Shown here: piece by piece, positions 57,137 through 64,000 of the stretch | Layout: every line of letters begins with the position of its first letter | How positions within the stretch are numbered: the stretch's first letter is position 1 | From: Archivesica marissinica | Taxonomy: Eukaryota > Mollusca > Bivalvia > Venerida > Vesicomyidae | NCBI GenBank assembly: GCA_014843695.1 | Contig: CM026401.1 | Coordinates: forward strand, 53,219,320-53,283,319 | DNA length: 64,000 nucleotides | Direction: 5' to 3' | Made by a program: the position numbers and the translations under genes | The notes under the pieces: generated by a model | What the model saw: the letters and a program-made list of their open reading frames with translations, nothing else | The model's database searches: none | Told to the model about the DNA's origin: nothing

Positions 57137-57363
57137 ACAAATTTATTTTAGCTCGATTGCGAAACAAGTTATTTCAACTTATATAAATCACTCTCGAGAC
57201 CTCATTCCTGAGGTAGTCCATCGCCACGAGGGGGAGAGAAGAGGCAACGTGGAATTTAAATGCATTGCCTAAGGGCACAATCGTAACGGCTCCAGTGGTG
57301 CTCGAACTCCGGACCTTTCGCACCTGAAGCGAACGCGCATCCACTGCGCTATCACGACTTCCA
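57137..57363 (-). mobile_element. tRNA-derived SINE, family 3
   Basis: AGCTCGATTGCGAAACAAGT to GCTATCACGACTTCCA, next to the previous copy and in the same orientation. Confidence 0.8.
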
Positions 57364-57477
57364 CGAAAATAAACTATTGTTTAAACTAAGACGTTAAGTG
57401 TATACATATTAGTATACATGGGTAAGTTACATTTGTACTAGATTCACCCTATGCAAGTCATACCAAACATAACTTAC

Positions 57478-57664
57478 GAGCCACTTTTACTCTAGTTGAA
57501 TTAATCGCTTCGCCGTTGATATTTGACGCTTTACACGAGTATGTTCCAGCGTCCGAGAACTGTATAATGTTGAACACAAGGTCATTTTCCAAGGTCATGC
57601 CCAGATGACCGCTGACCTCTCCGGCGGTCAATGGTAGAGCTCCGCCATTCTTTAACCACTGGAC
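57478..57664 (-). CDS. Cont: Contactin exon: Ig5, second half
   Basis: A 187-nt exon with TGTGTTTGTAG acceptor and GTAAGT donor, phase 0 in and phase 1 out. It encodes VQWLKNGGALPLTAGEVSGH, then LENDLVFNIIQFSDAGTYSC, then KASNINGEAINSTRVKVA. Trp, D-A-G-x-Y-x-C and the A.N..G..... strand complete Ig5. Confidence 0.9.
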
Positions 57665-57724
57665 CTACAAACACAAAACATTACAACATACTAGACATGC
57701 AATACTTTATTCCAGGAAACAATT

Positions 57725-57991
57725 ATATGTTATGTTATATTTCGGGTTTTACGCCTGCATCAGCACCATTTCGGGCTATATCGCCGGCGGGCAGTTTTAC
57801 CTAACAACACCTTTCCTGGACAGGCTCCAGCGGTTAACCAGTACTTGGGTGCACCAACCTCCGTAAGAAACTGTCCACTTTTTCATATAAATGAGACACG
57901 ACCTGAGCGGGGCTCGAACCCAGCAGTGATGATAGGTTACAGTGGTATACAAGTCAGCGACTTTAACCACACGACCACGCAGGCGGACTCC
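57725..57991 (-). mobile_element. tRNA-derived SINE, family 2
   Basis: GGGTTTTACGCCTGCATCAG to ACGACCACGCAGGCGG, nearly full length, in the Ig5 intron. Confidence 0.85.
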
Positions 57992-58131
57992 AGGAAACAA
58001 GGTTACAAGATGCCTATCACCGACGCTTTGGACCTGGACAAATCGTTTCGAGTTCAAAAGCAAAAATATTGTTTTAACATTTTTTAGTATAGAACATTAT
58101 CATATTGTAATGGATATGAAATCATTGTATC

Positions 58132-58557
58132 TACAGTCAAACCTGTGTTAGTGGTCACCTCCATTATACAGTCAAACCTGTGTTAGCTGTCACCTCCATT
58201 ATACAGTCAAACCTGTGTTAGTGGTCACCTCCATTATACAGTCAAACCTGTGTTAGCTGTCACCTCCATTATACAGGCAAACCTGTGTTAGCTGTCACCT
58301 CCAGTATACAGTCAAACCTGTGTTAGTGGTCACCTCCATTATACAGTCAAACCTGTGTTAGTGGTCACTTCCATTATACAGTCAAACATGTGTTAGTTGT
58401 CACCTCCATTAAGCAGCCAACCTATATTAAGCAGCCAGTTTCCAGATTCCCAATATATTGTTTTATTATACAAAATCCCTATAGTAAGCAGCCACCTGTG
58501 CTAAGCAGCCACTTTCTGTGATTCCCTTGGCTGGCTGCTTAAGACAGGTTTGACTGT
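58132..58557. mobile_element. TIR element with its left end amplified (35 bp x 8)
   Basis: Eight tandem copies of ACAGTCAAACCTGTGTTAGT then GGTCACCTCCATTAT precede an otherwise normal element (AAGCAGCCAGTTTCCAGATT) ending GACAGGTTTGACTGTAT. The single-ended version is at 34145-34312. Confidence 0.85.
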
Positions 58558-58983
58558 ATATCAGTGTATGGCTTTGATACTGGCGGGGTATCATATTTAA
58601 ACGTGCTTGGATATGGCATAAATAATGTGTATCTATAGTGTCACGTCTATGATGTATCACAATGTTCTGAAACAAAATTGAAATACAAGTTTGGAATTTG
58701 AACCCGAAACCATTTGTCCAGATCCCAAGCGACTGTGATACATATATTGGAAAGAAAGAAAACAACTACAAACAGTCGTACAAACGATTTTAGAAACGTC
58801 CCATACCATCCGAAACGGAAAGTAGAAATCGTGTTTGAGCTAGAGTATGTATTGGGTTAGCCATGATTGTCAAAATATTAATGTTATCATTTCCGTCAGA
58901 GCTTAGCAGACTGCAACCACCAACCGGAAGCCACCGACCGGAAGCAACCATAGACCGGAAGCTTGGATAAATGCAAAACTTAC

Positions 58984-59090
58984 ATCCGGGACAGGAGCAG
59001 CCTCCACTCTGCAATGTATAGTGTAGTTACCACCATGCGGTATCTGTAAATTGCGTGGCATTGGGTGTTTCTCAAAGGTAGGTTTAAACG
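58984..59090 (-). CDS. Cont: Contactin exon: Ig5, first half
   Basis: A 107-nt exon with TTTTTTCAG acceptor and GTAAGT donor, phase 1 in and phase 0 out. It encodes FKPTFEKHPMPRNLQIPHGG, then NYTIHCRVEAAPVPD. P.F..HP......P.GGN.TI.C...A.P.P is the Ig5 A-C region. The first codon is split with the Ig4 exon (T|CG), which fits both Ig4 copies. Confidence 0.9.
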
Positions 59091-59610
59091 CTGAAAAAAC
59101 AAAACAGCAATATCTATACACGGATTTAAAATGACAGTATATCAGAATAAAGTATGTATTTTGGTAAAATGTATCAGATATTCAAAGAATATCATTTCCA
59201 ATGACTGCGTGTTTATAAACAATCCAATTATTCCCACAGAAAACGAAATCAATCAAGTAAATAAAGCACCGTCGTTTATCAACTGGCACCGAGATTCTAA
59301 ATCTTTACTCCAATCTCAAACTCAGTCTCAAGCTACTGATTGGTTCAGTTGAGTGTAAATATCAAGCTCAACCAATCAAATCACTTGAGCTCGAGTTTGA
59401 GATCTGAGGAGAAACGTTCTATACCCCCGACCCAGATGTATGTAAACAATGACTAATGCGCATGCGTGACGCAACAACGGATGTTGAAGCAGCTGCCTTG
59501 GGTGTTTGTTCTGACTGCTGATAGAGAGCAATGCGTTCCGAATGTAAAAAAATATATTTTAATCTTTATTTATTTTACAACCATTGCGAAGCAAGTTCTA
59601 AATTACATCT

Positions 59611-59697
59611 CACATACTCCCCGGTCCGAGGATCGAACCCGGGTTGCATTGGTGCTAAACGAGCGCGCTAACCACTGCGATAATCGGATAACCATTG
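59611..59697 (-). mobile_element. tRNA-derived SINE, family 5 (right-arm copy)
   Basis: CCGGTCCGAGGATCGAACCC then GAGCGCGCTAACCACTGCGA is the inverted head. It differs from the left copy by at least one base (GGGGAGTATG against GGGAAGTATG). Confidence 0.75.
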
Positions 59698-59917
59698 CGA
59701 ATGTACAGGAGTGCATGGCGAACCGATTCAGGATATTCGTACTTTCAGTTTGTTATATTTGCAAGAAAACACTGTTTACTGACTAAAAATAATTGTTCCT
59801 ATGTCAAATTAAAATGAAAGAATGTTTAGTAGCATTGCTACCTGTACGTAAACGTTCAGATTTTATAATATTTGTATTTCATATTATGTAGTGTCCCTTT
59901 AAATGAGTGTGTGTGTC

Positions 59918-60198
59918 TTACGTTTATCTATCGTCGCTACCGGTTGCCCATATGAGCGACGCCTCCTGAAGAGAGTAGTCATTTTAGATTGCTGAAGGAC
60001 AGTGCAATGATACAGACAGAGACCCACGTCTCAGGTTCTTTCACGTGCACGGTGTAAAACACCGACACGAGATTTCGGTGTAAAGTCCCATCTGAAAGAC
60101 TGTTAATTTTTATTAGGGTCAGACGGGGGATCGAACTTGGATCGATCTCTGGATTACCAGTCCAGCGTGTTACCACTGGACCACATATCCGTCTGTGC
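59918..60198 (-). mobile_element. tRNA-derived SINE, family 1 (right-arm copy)
   Basis: Counterpart of 20285-20578, nearly identical in reverse orientation, including the same deletions against the full copy at 49127. Confidence 0.85.
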
Positions 60199-60853
60199 TT
60201 TAAATGCAAAAAAAAACGATATAATTCTTAGATTGTTACTCCAACATGTTGACCTCGAGAACAGCACTCACAGAGATACACATAGTTGACACTGTATGTG
60301 GACAGGTATAGCGCAAAAGTTGTTGGTGTAATTTGATGAAAATGTGTGGATATAATATAGAGGGTTGGTCTGGGAGGAAGTGATTAGAATGTCGGAGAAA
60401 TCGGACACGGCATATGGTCAGGATGGTAAGCGAAGTCTCATCAAGTCTCATCACATAATTCTGCGTGTACGCAGTTTCATACAGCCAGCACATATTTGAT
60501 GATATGTATACACGTGTAATACAACCTGGAAGGATTCTGATTGGTCGCGGCATGACAGCTTGCCATTGACACATTGGACGTATACTTTGTGTGCATGCCT
60601 TATTTGTTGAAAACTGTTTAATTCAACAAAATGCTAAATATGCACTATCAGGCTATAGTGTGGATTATTTGCGTGGAGTCGTTTGCTTATCAGGGACTAT
60701 TTTTACAGCAGCGTACGGATGTACGTTATTGATTTCCTTGAGATGTTATAAGGCTCAGAGTATACTGGCAAAAATAATTTGTTTTTACTTTTTACAAAGT
60801 ATTGGTTGTTACTGTAATAATGTGATATATCAAAATATTTAATGTATTCATAC

Positions 60854-61126
60854 ATAATACTTTCAGTTGACCATTACTGAAAGTAGTTCCGTGAATATTT
60901 GTAGCGCCACATTGGTACATTCCTTCGTCTCTCGCGTCATCCACTTTGTAAATAATCAAATCCTTTCCATGAACTTCCACCGCTCCAGGAATATTGCTGA
61001 TTGGTTCCCCGTTCTTGTACCATGTATACGTCGCCGTAGGCCGGGCAACAGCTTTGCAGCGCCATTTAAGCTTCTGACCAGGATCGGCAAGCCGGTCGCC
61101 AATACCAAATGGGAAGTACGGCTTGG
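60854..61126 (-). CDS. Cont: Contactin exon: complete Ig4 (right copy)
   Basis: A 273-nt exon with TTGTTTCCAG acceptor and GTATGA donor. Its protein is identical to the left copy at 19397-19669 (LKWRCKAVARPTATYTWYKN and DEGMYQCGATNIHG). Unlike the left copy it is followed on its own strand by Ig5 at the right distance and phase, so this copy belongs to the continuous 3' part of the gene. Confidence 0.92.
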
Positions 61127-61399
61127 CTGGAAACAATACAGGTAGATTGAGAGACATCTGGACACGACACATTAATAAATAAAGAGACGACAACTTGACA
61201 AAGTACTGTTATCAGAATGCATAGTCATGCGCTAATTTACATGTAGCATAGTTCGTTTCTACGTAACGGCAATAATTGACATACAGAACAGAGAAATATC
61301 ATGCGTACCAGCGTTATTTAAGAACTATGTACTTCAATATTAGTACAGTTACATTAAAACTAGTGAGAGCACAGACAATTCTATATCCTGCACTGTCAC

Positions 61400-63985
61400 A
61401 CCACAATTGCATAACATTCATCTCATCATGGCATCACATTCACCCCTCACCATTCCATAACATTCACCTCGCATTGCATAGCATTCACCCCTCCATTCCA
61501 TAGCATTCACCCCTCACCATTCCATAACATTCACCCCTCACCATTCCATAGCATTCACCCCTCACCATTCCATAGCATTCACCCCTCACCATTCCATAAC
61601 ATTCACCTCACATTGCATAGCATTCACCCCTCCATTCCATAGCATTCACCCCACCATTCCATAGCATTCACCACATTCATATTACCATTGCATAGCATTC
61701 ACCCCACCATTGCATAGCATTCACCCCACCATTCCATAGCATTCACCCCACCATTCCATAGCATTCACCCCACCATTCCATAGCATTCACCCCACCATTC
61801 CATAGCATTCACCCCACCATTGCATAGCATTCACCCCACCATTCCATAGCATTCACCCCACCATTGCATAGCATTCACCCCACCATTCCATAGCATTCAC
61901 CCCACCATTCCATAGCATTCACCCCACCATTCCATAGCATTCACCCTACCATTGCATAGCATTCACCCCACCATTCCATAGCATTCACCCCACCATTGCA
62001 TAGCATTCACCCCACCATTCCATAGCATTCACCCCACCATTCCATAGCATTCACCCCACCATTCCATAGCATTCACCCCACCATTGCATAGCATTCACCC
62101 CACCATTCCATAGCATTCACCCCACCATTCCATAGCATTCACCCCACCATTCCATAGCATTCACCCCACCATTCCATAGCATTCACCCCTCACCATTGCT
62201 TAACATTCACCCCACCATTGCATAACATGCACCCCACCATTGCATAACATTCACCCAACCATTCCATAACATTCACCCCACCATTCCATAACATTCACCC
62301 CACCATTCCATAACATTCACCCTTCACCATTGCATAACATTCACCCCACCATTCCATAACATTCACCCCTCACCATTGCTTAACATTCACCCCACCATTG
62401 CATAACATGCACCCCACCATTGCATAACATTCACCCCACCATTCCATAACATTCACCCCACCATTCCATAACATTCACCCCACCATTCCATAACATTCAC
62501 CCTTCACCATTGCATAACATTCACCCCACCATTGCATAACATTCACCCCACCATTCCATAACATTCACCCCACCATTCCATACATTCACCCCTCACCATT
62601 GCTTAACATTCACCCCACCATTGCATAACATGCACCCCACCATTGCATAACATTCACCCCACCATTGCATAACATTCACCCCACCATTCATAACATTCAC
62701 CCCTCACCATTGCATAATATACCGCCCACCATTGCATAATATACCCCCCACCATTGCATAATATACACCCCACCATTGCATAATATACCCCCCACCATTG
62801 CATAATATCACCCCACCATTGCATAATATTCCCCCCACCATTGCATAATATACCCCCCACCATTGCATAATATACCACCCACCATTGCATAATATTCACC
62901 CACCATTGCATAATATACCCCCCACCATTGCATAACATCACCCCACCATTGCATAACATCACCCCACCATTCCATAACATTCACCATTCCATAGCATTCA
63001 CCCCACCATTCCATAGCATTCACCCCTCACCATTGCTTAACATTCACCCCACCATTGCATAACATTCACCCCACCATTGCATAACATTCACCCCACCATT
63101 CCATAACATTCACCCCTCACCATTGCTTAACATTCACCCCACCATTCCATAACATTCACCCTTCACCATTGCATAACATTCACCCCACCATTGCATAACA
63201 TGCACCCCACCATTCCATAACATTCACCCTTCACCATTGCTTAACATTCACCCCACCATTGCATAACATACACCCCACCATTGCATAACATTCACCCCAC
63301 CATTCCATAACATTCACCCCTCACCATTGCATAACATGCACTCCACCATTCCATAACATTCACCCCACCATTGCATAACATTCACCCCACCATTGCATAA
63401 CATTCACCCCACCATTGCATAACATGCACCCCACCATTCCATAACATTCACCATTCCATAGCATTCACCCCACCATTCCATAGCATTCACCCCTCACCAT
63501 TGCTTAACATTCACCCCACCATTGCATAACATTCACCCCACCATTGCATAACATTCACCCCACCATTCCATAACATTCACCCCACCATTGCTTAACATTC
63601 ACCCCACCATTGCATAACATTCACCCCACCATTGCATAACATTCACCCCACCATTCCATAACATTCACCCCACCATTGCATAACATTCACCCCACCATTC
63701 CATAACATTCACCCCACCATTGCATAACATTCACCCCACCATTGCATAACATTCACCCCACCATTGCATAACATTCACCCCACCATTGCATAACATTCAC
63801 CCCACCATTCCATAACATTCACCCCACCATTCCATAACATTCACCCCTCACCACTGCATAACATGCACCCCACCATTCCATAACATTCACCCCACCATTC
63901 CATAACATTCACCCCTCACCATTGCATAACATTCACCCTTCACCATTGCATAACATTGACACGACCACTGCATAACACCACCAGA
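61400..63985. repeat. 22-bp VNTR, right copy, expanded
   Basis: About 115 units of CACCCCACCATTGCATAACATT and variants, the reverse complement of the left array. It includes sub-blocks absent from the left copy, such as the CATAATATACCCCCCACC units at 62715-62935 and repeated GCTTAACATT markers. Confidence 0.95.
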
Positions 63986-64000
63986 GTAAGCTATCCGGTT

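Larger units (their letters stand above)
59610..64000 (-). repeat. Right arm of the long inverted duplication
   Basis: Reverse complement of 18027-20871 with array expansion. Contains, in inverted order, SINE 5, the AT-rich segment, SINE 1, the Ig4 exon and the 22-bp VNTR. It reaches the window end, so its outer limit is not seen. Below 59610 it continues without a gap into the Ig5 exon. Confidence 0.95.

Overview
This is a window of an animal genome, AT-rich, with spliced genes and a very heavy load of tandem arrays, tRNA-derived SINEs and short TIR elements. The gene content is an invertebrate-type contactin plus TTLL-family exons. The repeat style is typical of a lophotrochozoan, probably a mollusc; that placement is inference. 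There are no prokaryotic features. Two runs of exactly 1000 N (1538-2537 and 20872-21871) are placeholder gaps and split the window into three contigs.

Contactin is the main gene. Reading exons directly, with splice sites and codon phase matching at every junction inside each contig, I find Ig2, Ig3 and Ig4 on the + strand (12742-19669). A second copy of Ig4, then Ig5, Ig6 and FN3-1 to FN3-4, lie on the - strand (61126 down to 42063). No stop codon or frameshift was seen in any exon. The family layout is 6 Ig + 4 FN3 domains with a GPI anchor. Ig1, the N-terminus and the C-terminal anchor exon were not found.

The gene changes strand because 18027-20871 and 59610-64000 are near-identical reverse complements that both carry the Ig4 exon. 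The left copy stops at the second gap, while the right copy runs on into Ig5. The simplest reading is that the contig 21872-64000 was placed in the wrong orientation and overlaps the contig 2538-20871, or that it is the other haplotype. A true inverted partial duplication is the alternative.

Left part (1-12700): CAG/CAT repeats, a gap, then - strand exons of a tubulin-tyrosine-ligase-like protein (TTLL10-like). They include two homologous 94-nt exons with identical phases (3675-3768 and 7154-7247), separated by a 2.4-kb array. Three further arrays fill 7378-10960.

Middle part (21872-42000): a 46-bp satellite of 5.3 kb, a 24-bp array, a non-LTR retrotransposon remnant, several TIR elements and SINEs, and no recognised host gene.

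Right part (42000-64000): the - strand contactin exons with SINE-rich introns. The FN3-3/FN3-4 intron has its donor region repeated four times in frame in 72-bp units, and its probable branch-point region repeated six times. Both are candidate splice-site multiplications.
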